Source: Methylomusa anaerophila | GTDB lineage: Bacteria > Bacillota > Negativicutes > Sporomusales > Sporomusaceae | Assembly: GCF_003966895.1 (NCBI RefSeq) | Contig: NZ_AP018449.1 | Location: 3,985,501 to 4,049,500, forward strand | Length of the DNA stretch: 64,000 bases | Direction of reading: 5' to 3' | Shown: one piece after another, positions 1-8,938 of the stretch | Layout of the letters: the number at the start of each line of letters is the position of its first letter | How positions within the stretch are numbered: position 1 is the first letter of the stretch | Position numbers and translations under genes: made by a program | Notes under the pieces: generated by a model | The model's input: the letters and a program-made list of their open reading frames with translations, nothing else | Database searches by the model: none | What the model was told of the DNA's origin: nothing

Positions 1-2
1 AG

Positions 3-167
3 GCGGCAATTGCCTGCGGCGCCGATGGTTTGATTATCGAAGTGCATCCTTGTCCTGAAGAAGCGTTATCTGACGGACCTCAATCCTTAACACTCAATAA
101 TTTTACCCAGTTGATGGATGAATTGCGTATATTATCTGCTGCTCTTGGCCGACCAGTGAACACTTAA
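3..167 (+). CDS. aroF: DAHP synthase, C-terminal fragment
   Basis: The window opens inside this gene, and the last 54 codons are readable in frame to a TAA stop. The fragment has the barrel-end signature [20 protein letters not shown] followed by a helix ending in LGRPVNT, which is characteristic of the type I (AroF/KdsA-like) 3-deoxy-7-phosphoheptulonate synthase of Firmicutes. That enzyme condenses phosphoenolpyruvate and erythrose 4-phosphate in the first step of the shikimate pathway. The next gene, 24 nt downstream, is aroA of the same pathway, which supports the call. The N-terminus and any fused regulatory domain lie outside the window. Confidence 0.85.
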   Translation, partial: AAIACGADGLIIEVHPCPEEALSDGPQSLTLNNFTQLMDELRILSAALGRPVNT

Positions 168-191
168 TTTTTACATAAATGGGGTATGATT

Positions 192-1499
192 ATGAACAAT
201 ATTATTGAAATTAAACCCGTAAAAGGGTTAGTGGGGACAATAAGTATTCCTGGGGATAAATCCGTATCGCATCGCAGTGTAATGCTAGCCGGTCTGTCTG
301 AGACACCGGTCACTATCACCAACTTCTTACACGCTCAAGATTGCTGGTCGACAATCAACTGTATGCGGGCTCTGGGAGTATTGGTTGAACAAGACAACAG
401 CGGCGTGTTGACCGTTCAGGGAAAGGGATTACATAATCTTTCCGAGCCGGACAATATATTGGATGCCGGTAATTCCGGCACAACGCTGCGACTACTGACC
501 GGGATACTGGCGGCACAGCCTTTCTTCAGTGTGTTGACCGGTGACTCATCCCTGCGGCGACGCCCGATGAGCCGGGTAATAAGCCCTTTAACCATAATGG
601 GATGTAAAATAATTGGCAGGAGCCAGTCACGGTATGCTCCAGTTGCCATTAGCCCTGCCGAAAAAGTGAGCGGAATTGAATATGATACACCTGTCGCCAG
701 CGCGCAAATTAAGTCGGCTATTATGCTGGCATCACTGTTTGCCAATTCGCCGTCAACGATAACTGAACCTTCTATATCCAGAGACCATACTGAACGTATG
801 ATGGCCACGTTTGGAATAACAGTGACCCGCTCCGGATCGTCTGTAACTGTTCAGCCGGCGCAAAAGTTAGCCGCTCCTCAAAAACTTTACGTCCCCGGTG
901 ATATAAGTTCAGCGGCATTTTGGCTCGTTGCCGCCTCTATTATTCCTCACAGCCAGTTAACGCTCACTAATGTTGGGATCAATCCGACACGAACCGGTAT
1001 CTTGGATGTTCTGGTTCGTATGGGAGCTGATATTGCCGTGATTAATGAACACCGGAGCGGCGAGGAACCTGTAGCCGATATTCATGTTAGATCTTCCCAG
1101 CTAAAGGGAGTTGAAATAGAACCGGAAATCATTCCCAGGCTGATTGACGAAATTCCCATACTCGCTGTCGCCGCATTATTCGCCGAAGGAAAAACTGTTG
1201 TCAGAGGAGCCGAAGAACTTAGGGTTAAGGAAAGTGACCGGTTAGCCGCAATTACAACAGAATTAAGTAAAATGGGGGCGAATATTCAAGAAACTCCCGA
1301 TGGCTTCAGTATTGTAGGTCCGCAACGTATAACCATGGCGAGCTGTGACTCCCATCATGATCATCGAATGGCTATGGCTGCCGCAATCGCCGGAGCGGCA
1401 GGCAACGGGGTGAAAATTTCCAATGCGGAATGTGTCTCCATATCATACCCTTCTTTCTTTAAGATAATAGATGAAATTTCAGTAAACCCACTTAGCTAA
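192..1499 (+). CDS. aroA: 3-phosphoshikimate 1-carboxyvinyltransferase (EPSP synthase)
   Basis: This 435-residue protein transfers the enolpyruvyl group of PEP to shikimate 3-phosphate, the sixth step to chorismate. Visible motifs are GDKSVSHRSVML near residue 20, DAGNSGTTLRL near 90, RRRPMSRV near 120, the ELRVKESDR segment in the second lobe and DHRMAMA near the C-terminus, all typical of the two-lobed enzyme. An in-frame ATG at 186 exists, but the GGGG ribosome site at 181-184 would be only 1 nt from it. The ATG at 192 has a 7-nt spacing and is preferred. It lies in a run with aroF upstream and cmk 24 nt downstream. Confidence 0.97.
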   Translation: MNNIIEIKPVKGLVGTISIPGDKSVSHRSVMLAGLSETPVTITNFLHAQDCWSTINCMRALGVLVEQDNSGVLTVQGKGLHNLSEPDNILDAGNSGTTLRLLTGILAAQPFFSVLTGDSSLRRRPMSRVISPLTIMGCKIIGRSQSRYAPVAISPAEKVSGIEYDTPVASAQIKSAIMLASLFANSPSTITEPSISRDHTERMMATFGITVTRSGSSVTVQPAQKLAAPQKLYVPGDISSAAFWLVAASIIPHSQLTLTNVGINPTRTGILDVLVRMGADIAVINEHRSGEEPVADIHVRSSQLKGVEIEPEIIPRLIDEIPILAVAALFAEGKTVVRGAEELRVKESDRLAAITTELSKMGANIQETPDGFSIVGPQRITMASCDSHHDHRMAMAAAIAGAAGNGVKISNAECVSISYPSFFKIIDEISVNPLS

Positions 1500-1523
1500 C
1501 TTTATTCTCTCATGGAGGAACCA

Positions 1524-2207
1524 ATGAAGCCAAAGCATTTAGTTATTGCCATTGACGGTCCCGCCGGCGCTGGAAAAAGCACGGTTGCTCAGATTGTTGC
1601 TCAACGTCTCGGCTATACCTATATTGATACCGGCGCCATGTACCGCGCGGTCGCCTGGGAATCCATACATCGCGGATTATCGTCCTGTGACTCTGGCGGT
1701 ATTGCTAGTATTGCCAAAAATATCAATTTAAAGTTATCTTATGTCAATGGAATGACAAATGTAACTATCAACGGATTAGATGTAACAGACGCCATCCGTA
1801 CACCCGAAGTTTCCAAAACGGTTTCATCCGTCGCCCAAATTCCTGCTTTACGCCAGGTCATGCTAAAAATGCAACGTGATATGGCCAGCTCCGGCGGAGT
1901 CGTAATGGATGGAAGAGATATTGGAACCCATGTGTTGCCGGGAGCTGATATCAAAGTATTTTTAACCGCTTCCATTAAAGAACGAGCCAAACGCAGATGG
2001 GAAGAACTTAGTGATAAAGGATTCGATGTTGACTTGTCGCAATTGGAATCTGAGATCGCCTCCAGAGATAAACAAGATTGTGAAAGAGAAGCGGCGCCAT
2101 TGGTTAAAGCCCCGGATGCTATTCCTATTGATACTACAAACTTATCGATAGACGAAGCCGTACAACAAATATTGTGTTTATGTGAGGAGAAGATGAATGT
2201 TTCTTAG
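1524..2207 (+). CDS. cmk: cytidylate kinase
   Basis: The 227-residue protein phosphorylates CMP and dCMP with ATP. Motifs: P-loop GPAGAGKSTVAQ at residues 10-21, DTGAMYRA for nucleotide binding, and DGRDIGTHVLP followed by KVFLTAS in the core. The length matches the family. An in-frame ATG at 1512 contains the GGAGG ribosome site (1514-1518), so the ATG at 1524 is the real start. The 3' end overlaps plsC by 11 nt, which indicates translational coupling. The order aroA-cmk-plsC is common in Firmicutes. Confidence 0.97.
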   Translation: MKPKHLVIAIDGPAGAGKSTVAQIVAQRLGYTYIDTGAMYRAVAWESIHRGLSSCDSGGIASIAKNINLKLSYVNGMTNVTINGLDVTDAIRTPEVSKTVSSVAQIPALRQVMLKMQRDMASSGGVVMDGRDIGTHVLPGADIKVFLTASIKERAKRRWEELSDKGFDVDLSQLESEIASRDKQDCEREAAPLVKAPDAIPIDTTNLSIDEAVQQILCLCEEKMNVS

Positions 2208-2802
2208 TCTGGCCCGTATTTTGTTTACTGCTGTTTTTACCATATTTTTTCGCTGGCGAGTATATGGAACGGAAAACATTCCCACAACTGGCGGGGTGGT
2301 AATCGCCTCTAATCATATTAGTCTGTTTGACCCGCCTGTAATTGGCACAGCTGTTCCGAGACTCATTCATTTCATGGCCAAGGAAGAACTCTTTCAAATA
2401 CCGGTTTTCGGTTGGCTCATTAAGAAATTTAATGCTTTTCCCGTTCGTCGCAGTACTGCAGACCGGACCGCCATACGCACCGCTCTGTCTCTTCTTGCAA
2501 CCGGCAACATCGTAGGTATTTTTCCCGAAGGAACACGCAGTAAAACCGGGAAATTAGGTTCGCCGGAACCGGGAATAGCAATGATAGTTGCGAAGGCCGG
2601 CGTTCCGGTGGTTCCTGCCGCAGTGATCGGGACAAACAGAGTATTTCGTAACGGTTGTTTATTTCCCCAATTTATCGTGAAATTCGGGCCGCCTATCATG
2701 GTTACAAAAGGTAAGACTGACAAGGAATCAATGGAATTTATCACTACCCGCATTATGTCGGAAATATCCTGCCTGCTTGAAAATCAGCCAATGTATCAAT
2801 AA
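2197..2802 (+). CDS. plsC: 1-acyl-sn-glycerol-3-phosphate acyltransferase
   Basis: This 201-residue membrane-associated acyltransferase converts lysophosphatidic acid to phosphatidic acid in phospholipid synthesis. The catalytic NHISLFD (HX4D) box is near residue 48 and the substrate-binding FPEGTRS box is near residue 110, with a hydrophobic N-terminal segment before them. The start overlaps the end of cmk by 11 nt and has the ribosome site GAGGAG at 2184-2189. A terminator at 2826 ends the unit. Other steps of the same lipid pathway (plsY, gpsA) are encoded at 13.8-15.5 kb. Confidence 0.95.
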   Translation: MFLSLARILFTAVFTIFFRWRVYGTENIPTTGGVVIASNHISLFDPPVIGTAVPRLIHFMAKEELFQIPVFGWLIKKFNAFPVRRSTADRTAIRTALSLLATGNIVGIFPEGTRSKTGKLGSPEPGIAMIVAKAGVPVVPAAVIGTNRVFRNGCLFPQFIVKFGPPIMVTKGKTDKESMEFITTRIMSEISCLLENQPMYQ

Positions 2803-2825
2803 TATATATCGCATAAGAGAAGTTC

Positions 2826-2866
2826 AAAAAAACCTGGGTAATTTTACCTGGGTTTTTGTCTTTTTT
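2826..2866 (+). terminator. Rho-independent terminator after plsC
   Basis: An 11-bp RNA stem (AACCTGGGTAA against TTACCTGGGTT, with two G-U pairs) is followed by T-rich sequence. It ends the aroF-aroA-cmk-plsC transcript. Confidence 0.75.
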
Positions 2867-2990
2867 ACGCGGTTGTATTGCCATTCAGTACAATTTGATA
2901 TATTCTAAATATATAAACTTCCAAAATAGGTAAATTTAGTAAAAATACCTACCTGTCGATTCCAATATGAAAAGGGGGAGAAACGTTAAA

Positions 2991-4844
2991 GTGAATTCAA
3001 TTAGTCTTCTTGTAATTGCAATATGTGTGTTTGTACTTGCATACCGTTATTATTCATCGTTTATTGCCACGAAAGTATTAATGCTCAACGACGCGAATGT
3101 CACGCCGGCGCATCATTGCAACGACGGCCGGGAGTATGTTCCTACCAACAAATGGGTGCTGTTCGGCCACCATTTTGCGGCAATTGCCGGCGCCGGTCCG
3201 CTGGTAGGTCCGGTTCTGGCTGCTCAATACGGCTGGGGTCCCGGCTTTGTCTGGATTTTATTAGGTTCTGTTTTCGCCGGGGCGGTCCACGACTTTATTA
3301 TTTTATTTGCATCTACCCGTCATAACGGTCAATCACTGGCGGTCATTGCCCGCCGTGAAGTCGGTCCCGTCACTGGTATTGCCAGTTCGCTGTCCATCTT
3401 GTTCATCATCATTGTCGCTCTGGCCGGCTTAGCTATCGTTGTTGTGAACGCCTTGTTCAAGAACTCCTGGGGTGTTTATACTCTGTCCATGACTATTCCC
3501 ATTGCTATTGCCGTGGGTTTGTATATGTTCAAGATTGTTCCCGGTGCAGTTCGTTCCGGTTCAATTGCCGGATTCTTATTAGTAATAGCAGCCGTAATTA
3601 CAGGACACTGGCTAAATCCGGGACAGCCATGGGCCGGCATCGCCGGCATCTTCGATCTGACAAAACAGCAGTTGTCCATAGCACTGCCGCTTTACGGCTT
3701 TTTCGCCGCCATATTGCCCGTTTGGCTGCTGCTGGCTCCCCGTGATTATTTGAGTTCTTATATGAAAATTGGCACTGTGCTCGCGTTAGCTCTTGGCATC
3801 CTGATTGTTCAACCGGCGGTGAATATGCCTGTTACTACCCGGTTTCTCGATGGTGGCGGACCGGTAATTCCCGGTCCCTGGTGGCCGTACGTGTTTATTA
3901 CCATTGCCTGTGGCGCTATTTCCGGCTTCCATGCCTTGATTAGTTCCGGCACCACCCCTAAAATGATGGAACTTGAGTCTCATGCTCGTCCAATTGCCTT
4001 TGGCGGCATGCTCACGGAAGGATTTATCGCCGTCATGGCCCTCATTTCGGCAATAGTGCTGATGCCCGGCGACTATTTTGCCATTAATACCTCTCAAGCT
4101 ATTTTCGCGAAACTTAACATGCCTACGGTTGAGTTAACAGAACTTTCCCGCCTGGTAAATATTGATGTTTCCCATCGGCCGGGCGGCGCGGTTTCACTGG
4201 CGGTTGGCATGGCTCATATTTTTTCAAGTATTGGCGGCATGAAATACTTAATGAATTATTGGTACCAATTTGCCATTATGTTTGAGGCGCTGTTTATTTT
4301 AACAACTATTGATGCCGGTACCCGGGTGGCAAGGTATATTTTGCAGGATATCGCCGGTGAATACCTGTATGCGCCGCTGAAACAAGCCAACTGGTGGCCG
4401 GGAATTCTGATTACCAGCGCTATTGTAACTTGCAGTTGGGGTTATCTGCTGTATAGCGGTGATGTTGCCACAATTTGGCCGCTGTTTGGAGTGGCTAACC
4501 AGCTATTGGCGGTTGTCGCACTGGCTATCGGCACCACGATTGTTTTGAAGATTGCGGCAAAGAAAGCCTACGTCTGGATAACGCTGGCGCCGCTGTCTTT
4601 TCTGTCGGTTACAGTCCTTGCGGCTGGAATTATGAATGCGCAAATGTTCCTTAAACGCGGTGACGCTTTAGGTATCGCTAATGGTACTATAAGCATCATT
4701 CTTATTGTCTTGGTCATCGTTACCTTGCTCGACTCCATCAGGGTTTGGCTTAGTTTGCTAAAAAGCGATAAACCTGTTGGTTTGAACACTGAAGTGGGTG
4801 TATCCTGTGAATATGGCAATACCAAGCCGAATCTTCCAGGTTAA
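2991..4844 (+). CDS. cstA: CstA-family carbon starvation / pyruvate (peptide) transporter
   Basis: This 617-residue polytopic membrane protein has about 16 hydrophobic segments. The CstA signature FGHHFAAIAGAGPLVGP lies near residue 58 and is followed by AGAVHDFIILF. CstA relatives import pyruvate or peptides, and the substrate cannot be told from sequence. The likely start is the GTG at 2991, 10 nt after GGGGGAG (2974-2980). An in-frame ATG at 2967 overlaps that site and has no ribosome site of its own. The gene stands alone between two terminators. In many Firmicutes plsC is directly followed by ispH, so cstA looks inserted into that order here (inference). Confidence 0.93.
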   Translation: MNSISLLVIAICVFVLAYRYYSSFIATKVLMLNDANVTPAHHCNDGREYVPTNKWVLFGHHFAAIAGAGPLVGPVLAAQYGWGPGFVWILLGSVFAGAVHDFIILFASTRHNGQSLAVIARREVGPVTGIASSLSILFIIIVALAGLAIVVVNALFKNSWGVYTLSMTIPIAIAVGLYMFKIVPGAVRSGSIAGFLLVIAAVITGHWLNPGQPWAGIAGIFDLTKQQLSIALPLYGFFAAILPVWLLLAPRDYLSSYMKIGTVLALALGILIVQPAVNMPVTTRFLDGGGPVIPGPWWPYVFITIACGAISGFHALISSGTTPKMMELESHARPIAFGGMLTEGFIAVMALISAIVLMPGDYFAINTSQAIFAKLNMPTVELTELSRLVNIDVSHRPGGAVSLAVGMAHIFSSIGGMKYLMNYWYQFAIMFEALFILTTIDAGTRVARYILQDIAGEYLYAPLKQANWWPGILITSAIVTCSWGYLLYSGDVATIWPLFGVANQLLAVVALAIGTTIVLKIAAKKAYVWITLAPLSFLSVTVLAAGIMNAQMFLKRGDALGIANGTISIILIVLVIVTLLDSIRVWLSLLKSDKPVGLNTEVGVSCEYGNTKPNLPG

Positions 4845-4893
4845 TTTATCGAATCGACACTACAGCAATACAGACAGACCTTATTTTAAAGAT

Positions 4894-4922
4894 AGGGGGG
4901 CGAAAAAGCCCCTCTTTATTTT
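4894..4922 (+). terminator. Rho-independent terminator after cstA
   Basis: AGGGGGGC pairs with GCCCCTCT around a GAAAAA loop, followed by TTTATTTT. Confidence 0.8.
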
Positions 4923-4948
4923 GAAATCATCAATCAAAAGAGTATAAT
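4921..4948 (+). promoter_or_regulatory. Sigma-A-type promoter of ispH-S1
   Basis: TTGAAA at 4921-4926 and TATAAT at 4943-4948 are separated by 16 bp. The promoter lies about 50 bp upstream of the ispH-S1 ATG and immediately after the cstA terminator. Confidence 0.65.
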
Positions 4949-5000
4949 ATATATTGGCGATTGTCCCAGAAGCTACCCGACAGGAGGGAGTCAAGCCGTT

Positions 5001-7004
5001 ATGGATATATTCTTAGCAAAGCATCGGGGATTTTGCTATGGTGTAAAAAGGGCAATTGATCTAGCGATAAAATCTCTTGAAAATGCTGAGCCGGTTTATA
5101 CATTAGGACCAATCATACATAACCCTCAGATGGTGAGACATCTTAAAGACAAGGGGATTGAAGTGGCAGATACGGTTGAAGAAATAGCAAAAGGAACGAT
5201 AATTATCCGTTCCCATGGTGTTGGTCCCGATATTTTTGCGAAAGCAAAAGAAAAGCAACTAACTATCGTTGACGCGACATGCCCTCATGTAAAAAAAGCG
5301 CAACAGGCAGCCAGCAGACTGACGCAGAATGGGTATCAAGTTGTTGTGGTTGGCGAACGAAACCATCCGGAAGTACAGAGTATTCTTGAGTGGACGCATA
5401 ATAAAGCGCTGGTGATTGAGAATTCTGCTGAGGCCCGAAATATTGCCTTTTTTCCGCGATTGGGGGTTGTGGCGCAAACAACCTTTTCTGCTGGTGAATT
5501 TAATACCATTATTGATATATTAGAGACTAAATGTGATGAGCTAAATGTGGAGCGCACAATATGTATGGCTACAGACCAGCGGCAGCAAGCAGCAATACAA
5601 CTTGCGGGTGAAATTGATGTTATGGTAGTAGTTGGCGGACGAAATAGCGCTAATACATCCAGACTGGCTGAAATATGCGAATCTGCCGGCTGCAAAGCAT
5701 ATCATGTGGAAACAGCTGAAGAACTCAGGCCAGAATGGTTTCATGGGGTAAAAAAAGCCGGGATCACGGCTGGCGCTTCTACCCCCGACTGGATAATCGA
5801 GGAGGTAAACAATCAAATGACCCAATTTCAAAATGATTCTCAGTTTGAACAACTTGAACAACAATTGCAGGAAAGTGATACAATTACATTAGAACCCGGA
5901 AGCATCATTAAGGGAAAAATAATTGGGGTACGCCGCGAGGAGGTATTTGTAGATATTGGCTACAAATCCGAAGGGATAATTCCGCTAAGCGAATTGGCTT
6001 ATCCTACACCCGAACAAGCATCTGAAGTGGTTGCCGAAGGAGACATTATTAACGTTTACGTCATTAACGCGGATAGTACCGATGGAACAATTAAACTTTC
6101 CAAGATCCAAGCAGACAAATTAACGGCATGGAAAAAATTAGAAACCTCCATGGCTGAAATGACACCCCTTACAGGTAAAGTGGTGGATGCAGTAAAAGGG
6201 GGGCTGCTTGTTGCAGTTGAGGGAATCCGCGGCTTTGTGCCGGCTTCGCAAATGGAACTTAAGTTTGTTGAGGACCTCTCATCCTATGTGGGTCAAACAA
6301 TTACTTTACTCCCCCTAGAGATAGACCCCTCGAAACAAAAAGCAGTCTTTTCCCGGAAGCGGTTGTTGCTGGAAGAACGGGAAAAGCTGGCAGGGGAACT
6401 TGTAGCAAAACTAACACCAGGGCAAATTGTTAGCGGTACTGTTCGCCGTTTAACTAATTTTGGCGCCTTTGTGGATATTGGTGGCATTGACGGACTTATA
6501 CATATTTCCGATCTTTCCTGGCAGAGAGTAAAATCACCGCAAGAAGTGGTGAATGTTGGTGATGAGGTAAAAGTAGTAGTATTAAAAGTTGACCCGGCAA
6601 CAAAAAAGATTTCATTGAGTCTTAAACAAGCTACCCGTGATCCTTGGCTTGACGTCGCCGACCAATTACTTGAAGGTACGGTAATTACCGGCACAGTATC
6701 CAAGATTGCAAAATTTGGGGTCTTTGTTGAAATAGCGCCAGGGGTGGAGGGACTGGTTCATCTCTCGGAACTCTCTGACCGGAGAGTGGCAAACGCAGAA
6801 GAAGTAGTGAAAACAGGCCAGTCTGTTTCTGTAAAAATACTAAGCATAAATAGAGAAAGTAAAAAGATTTCTCTTAGTATGGCCAAGGCACAACAGGACA
6901 AGGAAAAAGCCGAGTACCAAACCTATTTAACCAACCGGCCGGATAAAAATAAAATTACACTGGGTGATAAATTCGGACATTTATTTACCAGCCGTGAAGA
7001 CTAA
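5001..7004 (+). CDS. ispH: HMBPP reductase (IspH) fused to four S1 RNA-binding domains
   Basis: Residues 1-280 are IspH (LytB), the [4Fe-4S] enzyme that reduces HMBPP to IPP and DMAPP in the last MEP-pathway step. Cluster cysteines are visible in FCYGVKRA (about 12), DATCPHVKKA (about 95) and ICMATDQRQ (about 188). From about residue 300 four S1/OB domains follow, each with a GxIVxGxV...GFVDIG...GLIHxSxL pattern. They resemble ribosomal protein S1. This single-chain IspH-S1 fusion is known in Clostridia and Negativicutes, and no independent rpsA is seen here. The start has the strong site CAGGAGGGAG. The gene is followed 11 nt later by fni, which acts on the product IPP, so the two form an isoprenoid unit. 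Confidence 0.96.
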   Translation: MDIFLAKHRGFCYGVKRAIDLAIKSLENAEPVYTLGPIIHNPQMVRHLKDKGIEVADTVEEIAKGTIIIRSHGVGPDIFAKAKEKQLTIVDATCPHVKKAQQAASRLTQNGYQVVVVGERNHPEVQSILEWTHNKALVIENSAEARNIAFFPRLGVVAQTTFSAGEFNTIIDILETKCDELNVERTICMATDQRQQAAIQLAGEIDVMVVVGGRNSANTSRLAEICESAGCKAYHVETAEELRPEWFHGVKKAGITAGASTPDWIIEEVNNQMTQFQNDSQFEQLEQQLQESDTITLEPGSIIKGKIIGVRREEVFVDIGYKSEGIIPLSELAYPTPEQASEVVAEGDIINVYVINADSTDGTIKLSKIQADKLTAWKKLETSMAEMTPLTGKVVDAVKGGLLVAVEGIRGFVPASQMELKFVEDLSSYVGQTITLLPLEIDPSKQKAVFSRKRLLLEEREKLAGELVAKLTPGQIVSGTVRRLTNFGAFVDIGGIDGLIHISDLSWQRVKSPQEVVNVGDEVKVVVLKVDPATKKISLSLKQATRDPWLDVADQLLEGTVITGTVSKIAKFGVFVEIAPGVEGLVHLSELSDRRVANAEEVVKTGQSVSVKILSINRESKKISLSMAKAQQDKEKAEYQTYLTNRPDKNKITLGDKFGHLFTSRED

Positions 7005-7015
7005 GGAGTGAAATA

Positions 7016-8074
7016 GTGCGTCAATCGCGCAAGCTGGAACATCTGAAATATTCTGTGCTATTAGCAGACGGACCAACAAAAACAGGGTTTGAAGATTTTA
7101 CACTTATCCATAATTGCCTTCCTGAACTTGAGTGGAAGGAAATCAATACCGCATGCAGTTTAGCTGACATATCATTACAGCATCCCATCATTATTAATGC
7201 GATCACAGGCGGCTCCAAAGACGTAACGTCAGTTAATACCGAACTTGCCGAGTTTGCCGGGCTAACTGGTTTAGCTATGGCTGTCGGATCGCAATACTCT
7301 GCCTTGGAAGATTCAGAGGTTTTGGAGTCATATCAAATTGTCCGGGAAAAAAATCCTAATGGAATAATATTGGCAAATCTCGGAGCTCACGCGTCTGCCG
7401 AAGAGGCAGTCCGAGCCGTTGAAATGATTAATGCCCAAGCAATACAAATCCACCTTAATGCCGGACAGGAAATCATTATGGATGAAGGTGACCGATCTTT
7501 TAAGGACTACATACATAACATTCAAAGAATCGTTGCCAAAGTCTCCGTCCCGGTCATTGTAAAAGAAATTGGCTGTGGAATTGCGCGTGAACAAGCTAAG
7601 ATTCTAATTGGTATTGGGGTAAAAGTAATTGATGTTGGCGGCAGCGGCGGTACCAATTTCTTAGCCATAGAAGCCGCTCGCAGTCATCTAAGTTTGGACC
7701 CGGAGCTAGTTTCCTGGGGCATACCTACTGCAGTAGCGGCAGTTGAGACTCTGTCCTTAAAGGAGCCGAATATCGATATCATTGTGTCCGGAGGAATACG
7801 AACTCCGCTGGATGCCCTGAAAGCTTTAGCATTAGGTGCTGCGGCAGTAGGAATTGCAGGCCCTGTCGTTAAAGTCATCCGCAACAAGGGTGTGGAAGGT
7901 GCAATTAAGTGGTTTAACAAATTTATGGTCGATTTTAAGCGCTATATGTTACTTACCGGAACACAAAATCTAGAGAAAATTAAGACTGTTCCGGTGGTAA
8001 TATCCGGCTTTAGCCGGGAGTGGCTCACTGCCCGCGGCATCGATATAACCCAATATGCCCGAAGGAAATATTAA
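7016..8074 (+). CDS. fni: type 2 isopentenyl-diphosphate delta-isomerase
   Basis: This 352-residue FMN-dependent enzyme interconverts IPP and DMAPP. It has a TIM-barrel fold with NAITGGS near residue 63, the conserved QIHLNAGQE-type strand near 140, VKEIGCGI near 185 and the phosphate-binding GGSGGTNF near 207. The start is GTG with AAGGAG 7 nt upstream. The 11-nt gap to ispH-S1 suggests co-transcription, and a terminator follows at 8075. Confidence 0.96.
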   Translation: MRQSRKLEHLKYSVLLADGPTKTGFEDFTLIHNCLPELEWKEINTACSLADISLQHPIIINAITGGSKDVTSVNTELAEFAGLTGLAMAVGSQYSALEDSEVLESYQIVREKNPNGIILANLGAHASAEEAVRAVEMINAQAIQIHLNAGQEIIMDEGDRSFKDYIHNIQRIVAKVSVPVIVKEIGCGIAREQAKILIGIGVKVIDVGGSGGTNFLAIEAARSHLSLDPELVSWGIPTAVAAVETLSLKEPNIDIIVSGGIRTPLDALKALALGAAAVGIAGPVVKVIRNKGVEGAIKWFNKFMVDFKRYMLLTGTQNLEKIKTVPVVISGFSREWLTARGIDITQYARRKY

Positions 8075-8100
8075 AGCATGGCAAGCGCCATGCTTTTTTT
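8075..8100 (+). terminator. Rho-independent terminator after fni
   Basis: The stem GCATGGC/GCCATGC with loop AAGC is followed by seven T residues. Confidence 0.9.
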
Positions 8101-8167
8101 GCATTAATATTGGCTTATCCGTGCAAACTACATCTGAAATTCAAAGTGAGTCATGAGGTGAAAAAAT

Positions 8168-8938
8168 ATGATGAATTTGCCTTTGGGAATGATTTTGTTG
8201 TTAGTTGTCAGCGTCCTGATCTATTTTGGTCTGGCCCAGCGCATTCTGGACCGCATGCGTATGACCGATAAACAAGCGTTATTGTTTATTGCGGGTATTA
8301 TCGTCGGTAGTTTTATTGACATTCCTTTAATGAGAACACCGGTAGACGTCAGCATCAACGTTGGTGGCGCCTTACTGCCGGCGTTACTATGTTTCTGGCT
8401 GATATATAAAGCGGATGAAACAGCCGAACGTGTGCGGGCGGTACTTGCCGCTGTTCTAGTTGCCGCAGCGGTATTCCTTGGTTCCCGCTACCTGCCGTAC
8501 GAACCTGAAAATATGTTCCTTGATCCTAAACTCATTTATGGATTGGCTGCCGGTATAATTGCCTATATTGCCGGACGTTCGCGAAGAAGTGCTTTCATTG
8601 GCGGGGTTTTAGGCATAATCTTAAGCGATATTGTTCACATGGTCACCCTAACCGGGCTTGGAATACCCGGAACTACCGCCATTGGCGGAGCCGGTGCGTT
8701 TGATGTGGTTATTATCGCCGGCACTGTAGCAGTTATGATTGCGGAACTGGTAGGAGAAACGCGGGAAAAGCTCCAAGGAGGTCCGGTTCTCGGCCCCAAC
8801 CGCCCTGAAGGTTTATACGAGTTTAGCAAGGAGATTCAGCCAACTTCTAAAAAAGACAATGAAAAGAATGCGGATGGAAACGCAAGCGAAAATACGTCGG
8901 AAAGTACCTCTGGCAGTAGAGGTGAAAAAAGTGAATAA
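8168..8938 (+). CDS. polytopic membrane protein, DUF1614-like
   Basis: This 256-residue protein has about six or seven hydrophobic segments up to residue 205. A hydrophilic tail rich in Glu, Lys, Ser and Asn follows (about 210-256). Its pattern, including SINVGGALLPALL near residue 63 and GGAGAFDVVIIAGTVA near 180, resembles the DUF1614 family of unknown function. That assignment is from memory of the family and not from a search. The ATG at 8168 has GAGGTG 7 nt upstream. The 3' end overlaps spoIIP by 8 nt, so the two are translationally coupled, which suggests but does not prove a sporulation role. Confidence 0.8.
   Translation: MMNLPLGMILLLVVSVLIYFGLAQRILDRMRMTDKQALLFIAGIIVGSFIDIPLMRTPVDVSINVGGALLPALLCFWLIYKADETAERVRAVLAAVLVAAAVFLGSRYLPYEPENMFLDPKLIYGLAAGIIAYIAGRSRRSAFIGGVLGIILSDIVHMVTLTGLGIPGTTAIGGAGAFDVVIIAGTVAVMIAELVGETREKLQGGPVLGPNRPEGLYEFSKEIQPTSKKDNEKNADGNASENTSESTSGSRGEKSE

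Noticed and set aside
416-808. 130-codon antisense frame in aroA
   Set aside because: It lies fully inside a certain gene on the other strand, with no ribosome site. Similar antisense shadows occur in most of the long genes and were all left out.
2967-2990. ATG start of cstA at 2967
   Set aside because: It overlaps the GGGGGAG ribosome site that serves the GTG at 2991 and has no site of its own. It remains a minor alternative.
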